Shown: positions 32,906-40,366 of the stretch, piece by piece
How positions within the stretch are numbered: position 1 is the stretch's first letter
Layout: every line of letters starts with the position of its first letter
From: Rhodospirillaceae bacterium
GTDB taxonomy: Bacteria > Pseudomonadota > Alphaproteobacteria > Rhodospirillales > Rhodospirillaceae
Length of the DNA stretch: 40,513 bases
Assembly (NCBI GenBank): GCA_947476925.1
Contig: CANJSF010000032.1
Span: 1 to 40,513, forward strand
Direction: 5' to 3'
Made by a program: the position numbers and the translations under genes
The notes under the pieces: model-generated
Databases searched by the model: none
What the model was told of the DNA's origin: nothing
Seen by the model: the letters and a program-made list of their open reading frames with translations, nothing else

Positions 32906-33889
32906 TTAAGTCGACAAATTGATATCCAGGCCAATGTTTTGCGCGCGTGCGGCTGTGTATACATAGTCCGCGGCAGCTAAGTCCTGAGCTGAGATCCCCA
33001 AAGATTTATAGACAGTGATCTCGTCTGCTGTGCGTCGGCCCGGAATTTTGTTAATCAGTACTTCGCCAATCTCACCGACGATATGCTCTGGGGTCACGAC
33101 GCCCGCCTTGATCGCATTTAGCAATTCGCCAGCTTGCGCCAAAGCAGCTTCGCGGTAGTCGACGTAAAAGCGCGATCTTTGCACGCATGTGCTGTCTACT
33201 TCCGCGGTTGTCGCGACGGCAGACCCAACCAAATTGAGGTGCGTGCCGGGCTTAATCCAAGCGCCTTCTAAAATCGGCGTGGCAGCTGATGTGGTCGTAC
33301 ACACAACGTCAGACGCGCCAACGACTTCCTGCGCCGACGCTACAGCCCGTGCCGTAACCCCACCGGGCAAATGGAGGTGTGAGACAAACGCCTTGGCTTT
33401 TTCAATATTGCGTCCCCAAACCAATACCTCGCTGAAGGGCCGCACCGCTAGCATAGCTGGAATGTGCATATGCGCTTCTTCGCCGCAGCCGAGAATGCCT
33501 AAGACCGTTGAATCGGCGCGCGCCAGCGTGCGTGTGGCCAATCCGCTGGCCGCTGCTGTGCGAATGGCAGTGAGCGTGCCGCCTTCGAGCAAAGCGAGGG
33601 GCAAGCCCTCGGCGGCATCGAACAACATTACTGCGCCGACATGGGTGCCGTGCTTGCTTCCAGCAGGTCGGTCGTACTTGCTGACGATCTTCAATCCAAA
33701 GCGCGCCGGCTCAGCGATGTACCCCGGCATGAGGCCAAGCCGCCCAGTCGTATTTGGAACGGGCATGAATTGGCGTAGCGGCAGCGTGACGCGTCGCTGC
33801 GATGTTTGTGTCATGGCACTGGCCATCACATCAATGCACGCCGCAATAGGCAACAGGCGTGTGATAGCGCTCTTGGTCAGAACAAGCAT
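32906..33889 (-). CDS. Ornithine cyclodeaminase / mu-crystallin family NAD(P)H enzyme
   Basis: The protein has 327 residues. The family landmarks are GLKIVSKYDRPAG, ALLEGGTLTAIRTAAASGLA, ILGCGEEAHMHIPAMLAVRP (nucleotide-binding Rossmann motif), ASDVVCTTTSAATPIL, and PGTHLNLVGSAVATTAEVD. Members are ornithine cyclodeaminases, ketimine reductases, alanine dehydrogenases or pyrroline-2-carboxylate reductases; the sequence does not decide among these. It starts 13 nt after the cupin stop and ends the transcript of the hydrolase/cupin operon. A role in handling an imine or amino-acid-like intermediate is possible. Confidence 0.85.
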   Translation of the reverse strand: MLVLTKSAITRLLPIAACIDVMASAMTQTSQRRVTLPLRQFMPVPNTTGRLGLMPGYIAEPARFGLKIVSKYDRPAGSKHGTHVGAVMLFDAAEGLPLALLEGGTLTAIRTAAASGLATRTLARADSTVLGILGCGEEAHMHIPAMLAVRPFSEVLVWGRNIEKAKAFVSHLHLPGGVTARAVASAQEVVGASDVVCTTTSAATPILEGAWIKPGTHLNLVGSAVATTAEVDSTCVQRSRFYVDYREAALAQAGELLNAIKAGVVTPEHIVGEIGEVLINKIPGRRTADEITVYKSLGISAQDLAAADYVYTAARAQNIGLDINLST

Positions 33890-33902
33890 ATGAGTCTTTC
33901 AA

Positions 33903-34397
33903 TCAGGGTTTTGGTGGCGGCGGAATAAACTGCAGGCGTGCCATCACATCCATGACATTGTCCGGGCGCGGGAAGGGGGCGGGCATGGGTTCGCCTGGGA
34001 CGCGGGGTTTGCCAATCGCTTGCATCCAATCTTCAAGGCCTGGGGGAAAAAACACCCAGAACAATTTCATGTCGATGGTGCCAGTGTTCTCAAGGCGATG
34101 CTGGCAGTAGCGGCCAAACAGAATCGTTGTGCCAGGCTCTGCCTTGTGCGTCACCTCATCGATCACGCAAATGCCACTGCCCTCGTAAATAAATATCAAT
34201 TCATGATTGCGTGCATGGGCGTGCTGGCGCACCTCGCAGCCCGGCGGCAAAACTTGAATGCCCGATGAGAAGGTGTCGAAGGGCATATTTGCGGGCGTGA
34301 GTTTTGTCGTGACGTAGCCGCGCGAGGGCAAGGGTTGCCACAAGGATGTGCCTTCCTCAGGCGCGATCACGACGCTGGCTGCTTTGAACGTGCTCAT
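33903..34397 (-). CDS. Cupin-domain protein
   Basis: The protein has 164 residues and a single cupin barrel. The first motif is PPGCEVRQHAHARNHELIFIYEGSG (His, His and Glu in the metal-binding order) and the second is EPGTTILFGRYCQHRLENTG. A Pro-rich tail (PPPPKP) ends the protein. The His-His-Glu-His set is complete, so a metal-dependent oxygenase, isomerase or decarboxylase is plausible. It overlaps the hydrolase stop by 4 nt and is followed after 13 nt by the cyclodeaminase-like gene. Confidence 0.8.
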   Translation of the reverse strand: MSTFKAASVVIAPEEGTSLWQPLPSRGYVTTKLTPANMPFDTFSSGIQVLPPGCEVRQHAHARNHELIFIYEGSGICVIDEVTHKAEPGTTILFGRYCQHRLENTGTIDMKLFWVFFPPGLEDWMQAIGKPRVPGEPMPAPFPRPDNVMDVMARLQFIPPPPKP

Positions 34398-35215
34398 TTG
34401 TTCTTACCTTCTCGTTGCGAGCGTTTGCCAGATTTCATAAACCCCAGCACATGAGCATTATAAGTATCGGCCACGGTCATGGGGCAGAAATGTCCGCCCT
34501 TGGGCATCAGAACGAGTTTTGCACCGGGAATGCGCTGGGCCAATTCCTGCGAGAACCCCGGCGGGGTGATTTGGTCGTCCTCAGCCCCAATCACCATGGT
34601 CGGGGTCTTAATATTGTGCACATGGCTGCGTAGGTCGTGCGACATCACCGCTGAGAGGCGGCTCAGTTCAATTTCAAGCCCCGGAAAATCCTTCAGGCGA
34701 CTTTCAAAAAACTCTCGGGCCGATGCGAAGCGCGACTGCAAATACCACGAGGGCGTCGCCAATACCGTGCCCATAAACAGATAAGCACTGGCCCCGCAGG
34801 AAATGAGAACCTGGCGGCGCGTCTCAAAGAGTTGCACAAAAAGCGCGTCCGGCCCGCACCATGTGCCGCTTAGCACGAGCTTCTTCAGACGTTCAGGGTT
34901 TGAAAGTGCAATATGCTGTCCGATAGCCCCGCCGGTCGAATGACCTACCAAGTGTGCCGATGAAATTTTTAAACGATCCATGACACGCAACAAGTCTTCG
35001 GCCATTTGCTTGGCCCCGTAAACAATGTTGGAGCGCGTGCTGCGCCCTGTTCCACGATGATCGTGCAAGATGACCCGGAAGTGTTTGGAAAGGGGCTTAA
35101 CTTGGGCCGACCAAAACTGCGCACGCCCGCCCAAGCCCGGCACAAGAAGCAAGTCTTCACCTTCGCCATGAATTTCGGTGTAAATGCGATCTTTGCCCAG
35201 CGAAACATACGCCAT
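34394..35215 (-). CDS. Alpha/beta-hydrolase
   Basis: The protein has 273 residues of the alpha/beta-hydrolase fold. The nucleophile elbow is GHSTGG with Ser93. The acid is in VIGAEDDQITPP and the His in MPKGGHFCP. An oxyanion-hole segment lies at LVPGLGGRAQFW. It resembles RutD and 3-oxoadipate enol-lactonase-type enzymes; the bond cut is unknown. GGAG lies 7 nt before the ATG. It is first in the three-gene operon with the cupin and cyclodeaminase-like protein, overlapping the cupin by 4 nt. Confidence 0.87.
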   Translation of the reverse strand: MAYVSLGKDRIYTEIHGEGEDLLLVPGLGGRAQFWSAQVKPLSKHFRVILHDHRGTGRSTRSNIVYGAKQMAEDLLRVMDRLKISSAHLVGHSTGGAIGQHIALSNPERLKKLVLSGTWCGPDALFVQLFETRRQVLISCGASAYLFMGTVLATPSWYLQSRFASAREFFESRLKDFPGLEIELSRLSAVMSHDLRSHVHNIKTPTMVIGAEDDQITPPGFSQELAQRIPGAKLVLMPKGGHFCPMTVADTYNAHVLGFMKSGKRSQREGKNK

Positions 35216-35362
35216 TGGGGAACTCCAAAATGAACCTCCTATGCTGCGGCGAGAGGGCGGTCACACACAAATGATATTTTTGATGCCGCCTATGTTCTTG
35301 CTGCATTGATGAGCGGTTGGTGCCTCAATGCGACTCTCTCGCGCGCGGAGGGCCAGCTCAAA

Positions 35363-36331
35363 TCAATGATTATACTTTGAACCAAAAAAATGAGCAGCGC
35401 CGATCAGGCCCGGCTGCGGTGTTGTCATCAACTTCACGGGCAATGCGGACATGCGCTGATGAAATCGACCCTTGCTGATGAAGCCGTCGCTAAAGTTAGA
35501 GTCTTTTAGGTGGTTCGCGAGCCTCAATCCAATACCACCGGCAATAACGACACTTCCTGCTCCTTGAGCCAGTGCAATGTCTCCGGTGACGCGGCCGAGG
35601 TTCAAGCAAAACCGACCCAGGGCAACGGTTGCCAATTGATCTGTTCCCGCCAAGGCCAGTGGCCAAAGCGCTTTATCGGTCATCGGCTGAGGCTGCACGT
35701 TCTGCTGTTCAGCGATCACTTCATATATGTCGACAAGGCTAGGCCCAGCGACGACACGCTCGACGGATACGCGACCGTACCGGCGCCGCAGTCGTGCCAA
35801 GATGGCATCATCTAAATCATCGGCTGGAGCAAATCCGATGTGGCCTGCTTCTGTTGCGACGACGTTTGCTTTGCCCAATGACGGAATTATCTGTGCGACA
35901 CCCAGCCCGGTTCCAGGACCAACAACACTCACGATGCCGGCTGATTGCAATGGGATGTCAGGGCCACAGATATGTTTAAGATGTTCTTCCGTGGCGCACA
36001 AAACAGCGTGACCGACAGCGACAAAGTCATTCAGCACGAGAACGCGATCCACGCCCAAGTCGCGAGGCAATGACTCTTTTACGATGACCCACCGATTATT
36101 CGTCAAACGTAGCGTCGATGCCTCGGTGGGGCATGCCACTGCAATCGCCGCATCACGAGGCAAGGGCGCCCCCACTTTTTCTGCAAAGGCGCCCCATGCT
36201 GAGACGAGATCTGCATACTCTGCAGTTCTCATGACCATTTGTTCTTCAAGCTCGATGGGATGGCAGTCACTCAATTTTGCAATCGCAAAACGAATATGAG
36301 TTCCGCCAAAATCGACAACGACAAGCCGCAT
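35363..36331 (-). CDS. glk: Glucokinase (bacterial Glk type)
   Basis: The protein has 322 residues. The ATP-binding motif is VVVDFGGTHIRFAIA; further landmarks are LNDFVAVGHAV, VVGPGTGLGVAQII and the sugar-binding ATEAGHIGFAP, where most family members read EGGH-DF-P. The second phosphate loop is VVIAGGIGLRL. It phosphorylates glucose to glucose 6-phosphate. The ATG at 36331 gives the canonical MRLVVVDFGGTH start. Its neighbour across the divergent promoter is a LacI regulator, and the downstream genes form a candidate sugar-sulfonate pathway in which glucose would be the product. Confidence 0.88.
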   Translation of the reverse strand: MRLVVVDFGGTHIRFAIAKLSDCHPIELEEQMVMRTAEYADLVSAWGAFAEKVGAPLPRDAAIAVACPTEASTLRLTNNRWVIVKESLPRDLGVDRVLVLNDFVAVGHAVLCATEEHLKHICGPDIPLQSAGIVSVVGPGTGLGVAQIIPSLGKANVVATEAGHIGFAPADDLDDAILARLRRRYGRVSVERVVAGPSLVDIYEVIAEQQNVQPQPMTDKALWPLALAGTDQLATVALGRFCLNLGRVTGDIALAQGAGSVVIAGGIGLRLANHLKDSNFSDGFISKGRFHQRMSALPVKLMTTPQPGLIGAAHFFGSKYNH

Positions 36332-36367
36332 TTTCACGTAACCGTTTGCTTTAGGAGCGAAATCAAG

Positions 36368-36377
36368 CATCGCGATG
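36368..36377. promoter_or_regulatory. Palindrome in the glk/lacI divergent spacer
   Basis: CATCGCGATG is a perfect 10-bp palindrome with the central CG typical of LacI-family operators. It is 37 bp from the glk start. It does not resemble the stronger site at 37609-37626, so its link to the LacI protein is weak. The spacer 36332-36528 contains no gene. Confidence 0.3.
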
Positions 36378-36528
36378 ATAGCAAGTTAACCGAAGGCAGG
36401 AATTCAAAGAAATGCTTAAGCTTGTGACCATCCACTTGCGGGACAGGTGCTTTTTTGGAGCCGCCTTGATATATGTAAGCTGAATTTTCGATGGCGGTAA
36501 CAACCTTTGGCGTCGTGGCGCAAAAAAC

Positions 36529-37557
36529 ATGAAGGCTGACGACAAGACGAATAACCGCACGACGATCAAGACTGTATCGCTCGCTGCGGGCGTCTCCATG
36601 AAAACGGTGTCGCGGGTCTTGAACAAGGAACGCTATGTTTCCGAACGCACACGCGCGCGCGTTGAGCGCGCGGTTGCGGACCTGCAATTCACCCCTAGTG
36701 TTGCGGCGCGTATTCTGGCCGGCAAGCGTAGCTATCAGATTGCGCTGATCTACGACAACCACAGCCCCCATTACATTCATCAGATTCAAACTGGTGTTTG
36801 GGCGCGCTGCACCGAAGAAGGCGTGCGACTGTTGGCACAGCCATCGGACGTCTCATCTCCTAACTTGGCTAGCGAAATTGGTGGTTTGATTGATCAAACC
36901 CAAGTCGATGGCGTGATTTTGTCTTCGCCGGTCACGGATGCCGCCGTGGTTTTGCAGGAACTCGAGCGCCGCAACGTGCCATATGTCAGAATCTCGCCTG
37001 GGACCGAGCAGGCGCGCGCATCCTCGGTATCGATGGATGACGTGAAAGCCGCTGACGATATGACCAGCCACTTGATCGCGCTCGGTCATCGCAAGATTGG
37101 ATTTATCATTGGGCACACTAATCATGCGGCCAGCGACCAACGGCTCTTCGGCTATCGGCGGGCGCTGGACAGGGCGGGGGTTTCGTACGAGCCTAAATAC
37201 GTTCTGCCTGGTGCCTTTGATTTTTCCTCGGGCGAGGCTGCTGCTGACATTCTGCTGGATCTGCAGACCCCACCGACGGCTATTTTTGCCAGCAACGACG
37301 ATATGGCAGCAGGTGTTTTAACGGTTGCCCATCGTCGCGGACTTGCACTTCCAGGACAATTATCGGTTGCTGGCTTTGACGATACGGCGCTGGCCAGTCA
37401 GCTTTGGCCACCGTTGACCACGGTCCGCCAGCCCACACGCGAACTTGCTTACGCGGCAGCAAGCCTCTTGTTTGCTATGAGGGGTGAAGTCGCTCATCGG
37501 CGGCTTCCCCACGAACTCGTTCTTCGTGCCTCAACAGCCGCCCCAGCCAAGGCATAG
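36529..37557 (+). CDS. LacI-family transcriptional regulator
   Basis: The protein has 342 residues. The N-terminal helix-turn-helix is TIKTVSLAAGVSMKTVSRVL with the hinge FTPSVAARILAGKRSYQIAL, and the sugar-binding-type effector domain follows (VDGVILSSPVTDAAVVLQEL, HRKIGFIIGH, PTAIFASNDDMAAGVLTVAH, LSVAGFDDTALASQLWPPLT). These are the complete landmarks of the family, which is normally induced or relieved by a sugar. It is divergent from glucokinase and followed by the aldo/keto reductase and monooxygenase genes, whose promoter holds a LacI-type operator. Confidence 0.92.
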   Translation: MKADDKTNNRTTIKTVSLAAGVSMKTVSRVLNKERYVSERTRARVERAVADLQFTPSVAARILAGKRSYQIALIYDNHSPHYIHQIQTGVWARCTEEGVRLLAQPSDVSSPNLASEIGGLIDQTQVDGVILSSPVTDAAVVLQELERRNVPYVRISPGTEQARASSVSMDDVKAADDMTSHLIALGHRKIGFIIGHTNHAASDQRLFGYRRALDRAGVSYEPKYVLPGAFDFSSGEAAADILLDLQTPPTAIFASNDDMAAGVLTVAHRRGLALPGQLSVAGFDDTALASQLWPPLTTVRQPTRELAYAAASLLFAMRGEVAHRRLPHELVLRASTAAPAKA

Positions 37558-37608
37558 CGGGCAGCCATCATCTCTCGCTTGCAAAAAGCCCAGCGCCAAG
37601 CCTATCAA

Positions 37609-37626
37609 TATGACAGCGCTATCATA
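37609..37626. promoter_or_regulatory. LacI-type operator upstream of the aldo/keto reductase gene
   Basis: TATGACAGCGCTATCATA is an 18-bp inverted repeat with one mismatched pair and a central GCGC, the form typical of LacI/GalR operators (TG-TA-CGCTA-CA type). It lies 35 bp before the reductase start and 52 bp after the end of the lacI gene, so it should control the reductase and monooxygenase operon. Confidence 0.75.
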
Positions 37627-37660
37627 TATCCTCGCTCACGCTTTGTTTTAAGAAGCCGCA

Positions 37661-38578
37661 ATGACAGTCACTAATTTGCTTCCAGCCCCAAGCCGTTCGC
37701 GCGCGCTCTATGCGGGCGGCCCAACTGTCTCCTCTATTGCATGGGGGATGTGGCGCTTTGCTGGCGAAGACGTTGCGGCGGCTGAGGCCAAAATTATCGC
37801 CGCCCTCGATGCAGGGGTCACACTATTTGATACCGCTGATATTTATGGGCCAGATAATGGCGAGCCCTTTGGGGCGGCCGAGGCTTTGCTGGGACGTGTG
37901 TTTGCGCGAAACCGAGCTCTAGCTTCGAAGATGGTGCTGGCCACCAAGGGCGGCATCGTAATGGGCGTGCCTTACGACTCAAGCGCAGCGTACTTGCAAT
38001 CGGCTATTGATGCCTCGCTGAAACGTATGGGCGTAGAGCGCGTCGCGCTATGGCAAATTCATCGCCCAGATATGTTGACGCACCCCGCCGAAATTGCCGG
38101 GGCGTTGGCGGCAGCACACAAGGCAGGAAAAATTGGCGCCGTAGGCGTATCTAATTTTACGCCGTCACAGGTGGATGCGCTCGCTGCCCATTTAGCGCTG
38201 CCCATCGTATCGTGCCAACCAGAGTTCTCGCCTTTGGCGGTTGCACCCCTCACAAATGGCATCATCGACCAAGCAATTACAAAAGGCATGGCCGTTTTGG
38301 CATGGTCTCCTTTAGGCGGGGGCCGATTAGCCGACCCGCGTGATGAGCGGTCACGTGCGGTTGCCAAAGCCCTTGATGTCAAGGCAGCTGAAGCAGGCGT
38401 GTCGCGCGCGGCCGCAGCGTATAGCTGGATTATGGCTCACCCCGCAGGGCCGATCCCGATTGTCGGGACACAAAAACCCGCGCGCATTGCCGAAATTCCA
38501 GACGCATTTAAGCCTCGGTGGACCCGGGCAGACTGGTATGGGGTCCTGGTTGCTTCCATGGGAGAGCCCTTGCCATGA
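37661..38578 (+). CDS. Aldo/keto reductase (candidate 6-oxoglucose reductase)
   Basis: The protein has 305 residues. The family tetrad is Asp and Tyr in LFDTADIYG, Lys in LATKGG and His in QIHRPD. Further landmarks are GAVGVSNFTPSQV and VLAWSPLGGGRL. It belongs to the YdhF-like branch. In the sulfo-ASMO sulfoquinovose pathway, an aldo/keto reductase of this kind reduces 6-oxoglucose to glucose. That assignment comes from its pairing with the SsuD-like monooxygenase (4-nt overlap), LacI and glucokinase; sequence alone only supports an aldehyde reductase. A LacI-type operator lies upstream. Confidence 0.87.
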   Translation: MTVTNLLPAPSRSRALYAGGPTVSSIAWGMWRFAGEDVAAAEAKIIAALDAGVTLFDTADIYGPDNGEPFGAAEALLGRVFARNRALASKMVLATKGGIVMGVPYDSSAAYLQSAIDASLKRMGVERVALWQIHRPDMLTHPAEIAGALAAAHKAGKIGAVGVSNFTPSQVDALAAHLALPIVSCQPEFSPLAVAPLTNGIIDQAITKGMAVLAWSPLGGGRLADPRDERSRAVAKALDVKAAEAGVSRAAAAYSWIMAHPAGPIPIVGTQKPARIAEIPDAFKPRWTRADWYGVLVASMGEPLP

Positions 38579-39639
38579 CCCGTCCGCGTTGCGAGATCAG
38601 CTGGTTTTCAGCCCTGTGTGATGACGACTACGAATTCTTGGGCGTGCCCGACAACAAGCTTAAATCCAGTTGGGAGCACTGCCGCGATATCGTGCTGCAA
38701 GCTGAGGCTGGAGGTTTTGACAACATCTTGCTGCCCTCGGGTTATGAGTTGGGCATCGACACCACGGCATTCGCGGCCGCTATTGCACCTATGCTCAAGC
38801 GGATGCGCCTGTTAATGGCGGTACGTATTGGCGAGTTATGGCCGCCGCAATTGGCGCGACAAATTGCCACCATCGACCGCATGCTCGGTGGTCGCCTAAC
38901 AGTGAACATCATTTCCTCTGATATGCCCGGTGAACGGCTCGACTCCGCTCCGCGTTACGCGCGGACGGTTGAAGCTATGAGTATTCTGAAAACCATGTTG
39001 AATGGTCATCCGCTTGACCACCAAGGCGAATTCTGGAAGTTGAAACTCAATCCTGCGCGCGTCACGACATTGTCTGGCAAAGCGCCGCTGTTGTACTTTG
39101 GGGGCTTGTCTGAAGATGCGCGCGAGGCCGCCGCTAAAGGCTGCGACGTCTTTTTGATGTGGCCCGACAAAAAAGAAACCATTGCAGCGATTATCGCCGA
39201 TATGACCGCGCGCGCGGCCAAGTACGGGCGCAAGCTGCGGTACGGGTATCGTGCCCACATGATTGTGCGTGAAACAGAAACCGAGGCGCGCGTCGCGGCC
39301 GACCGCTTGCTGTCAAAGCTGGATGCGGCGACTGGGGCGGCAATCCGCGCCAAGTCGCTCGATTCACTATCGGCTGGTGTTCAAGCCCAAGCCGCGTTGC
39401 GAGAAACCGCGTCGACAGATGGTTATGCCGAACCGCACTTGTGGACCGGCGTGGGGCGTGCGCGATCTGGGTGCGGTGCAGCCATCGTTGGTGACCCCGA
39501 CCAGGTTTTGGCGAAGCTCAATGACTACCGCGATATGGGGATCGAAGCCTTTATTCTCTCCGGCTATCCCCATGCGGCTGAAGCTGATTTATTTGCGCGC
39601 CATGTCTTGCCCAAGATCGATCACGGGCCCTTAGAATAA
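38575..39639 (+). CDS. SsuD-like flavin-dependent sulfonate monooxygenase (candidate sulfoquinovose monooxygenase)
   Basis: The protein has 354 residues in the alkanesulfonate monooxygenase family. The landmarks are CEISWFSALCDDDYEF, ILLPSGYELGIDTTAFA, RLLMAVRIGELWPPQLARQI and ATIDRMLGGRLTVNIISSDM. Arg and His in YRAHMIVRETE match the active-site pair of SsuD, and the Arg in GVGRARSGCG matches the flexible-loop Arg. It uses reduced FMN and O2 to cut a C-S bond, giving an aldehyde and sulfite. The flavin reductase partner is not in the window. Clustering with a reductase, glucokinase, LacI and a sugar-type MFS points to a sugar sulfonate (inference). The start at 38575 overlaps the previous stop. 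Confidence 0.88.
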   Translation: MTRPRCEISWFSALCDDDYEFLGVPDNKLKSSWEHCRDIVLQAEAGGFDNILLPSGYELGIDTTAFAAAIAPMLKRMRLLMAVRIGELWPPQLARQIATIDRMLGGRLTVNIISSDMPGERLDSAPRYARTVEAMSILKTMLNGHPLDHQGEFWKLKLNPARVTTLSGKAPLLYFGGLSEDAREAAAKGCDVFLMWPDKKETIAAIIADMTARAAKYGRKLRYGYRAHMIVRETETEARVAADRLLSKLDAATGAAIRAKSLDSLSAGVQAQAALRETASTDGYAEPHLWTGVGRARSGCGAAIVGDPDQVLAKLNDYRDMGIEAFILSGYPHAAEADLFARHVLPKIDHGPLE

Positions 39640-39645
39640 AAACAG

Positions 39646-40366
39646 TTAAGCTTTCGCTGCTGCTGTCTCGTCCACGCCAACCTGGCGAATGTTCGGCAGC
39701 AAGAGGTGGATCCAGCTCAGCGCCAACAAGTACGAGACTGCGGCGAACAAAAAGAGTGGCAAGTACCCAAAGCCAGCGGCGAGGACCATGCCGGCGATTT
39801 TTAAGGTCAGCATGCCGCCGATGTTGCCGCTGAAAACGCCAAAACTGGTCATGCGCCCGATACTGCTTTTTTCAGTCACATCGGTGATGAGAGCGAACAA
39901 GTTAGTTGAGAATCCTTGATGGGCCGCTAGGACGACCGCAAGAATCAACGCTGCGGCGGTCGGGCTTTGGGCCTGCAGGGCGAGCGGCAATGGTAACACC
40001 ATTGCGCCACTGATGAGCATCGCGACTTTGCGTACCCGATTGACGGGTACGCCACGCTGCAAAAAGCGCGTCGCTAAACCCCCGCTAACGAGCGAGCCCA
40101 CGGCGGCCCCGGTGTAAGCAATCGCAAGTGGTGGGGCAATGTCAGCGCCCAACAAACCAAATTGGCGGTTTAAAAAATCAGGCATCCAAAACAGCATCAG
40201 CCACCACGTTGAGTCGCTGAGCATTTTAGCGCCTGCAATGGCCCAGGCAGCTTTTTGACGCAATATGGAACTATCAGGTAACTCTGCCGCACCGTGTTCG
40301 CTCGGTTCGGTCGCAGCGATGCTGTCGTCAAAGCTAATCTTGCGGGTCGTCAGAATCCACGCGATC
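39646..40366 (-). pseudogene. 5'-truncated MFS transporter, ACS/ExuT-like C-terminal half
   Basis: About 240 residues are left: the last part of a central cytoplasmic loop and about six C-terminal membrane segments (STWWLMLFWMPDFLNRQFGL, GAAVGSLVSGGLATRFLQRG, PTAAALILAVVLAAHQGFST, then GVFSGNIGGMLTLKIAGMVL). This is the hexuronate/anion:cation symporter type, consistent with a sugar or sugar-acid cargo. The N-terminal six segments are missing: reading upstream, the frame runs IAWILTTRKISFDDS and then non-homologous sequence with a stop at 40402-40404, and TGTACGTCGGC at 40367 looks like an element end. A TTG at 40263 is not a credible start. It is convergent with the monooxygenase gene, 6 bp apart. 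Confidence 0.75.

Noticed and set aside
36376-36391. TGATAGC half-site in the glk/lacI spacer as a second LacI operator
   Set aside because: The other half does not complete the palindrome (AAGTTAA instead of GCTATCA), so it is too weak to claim.
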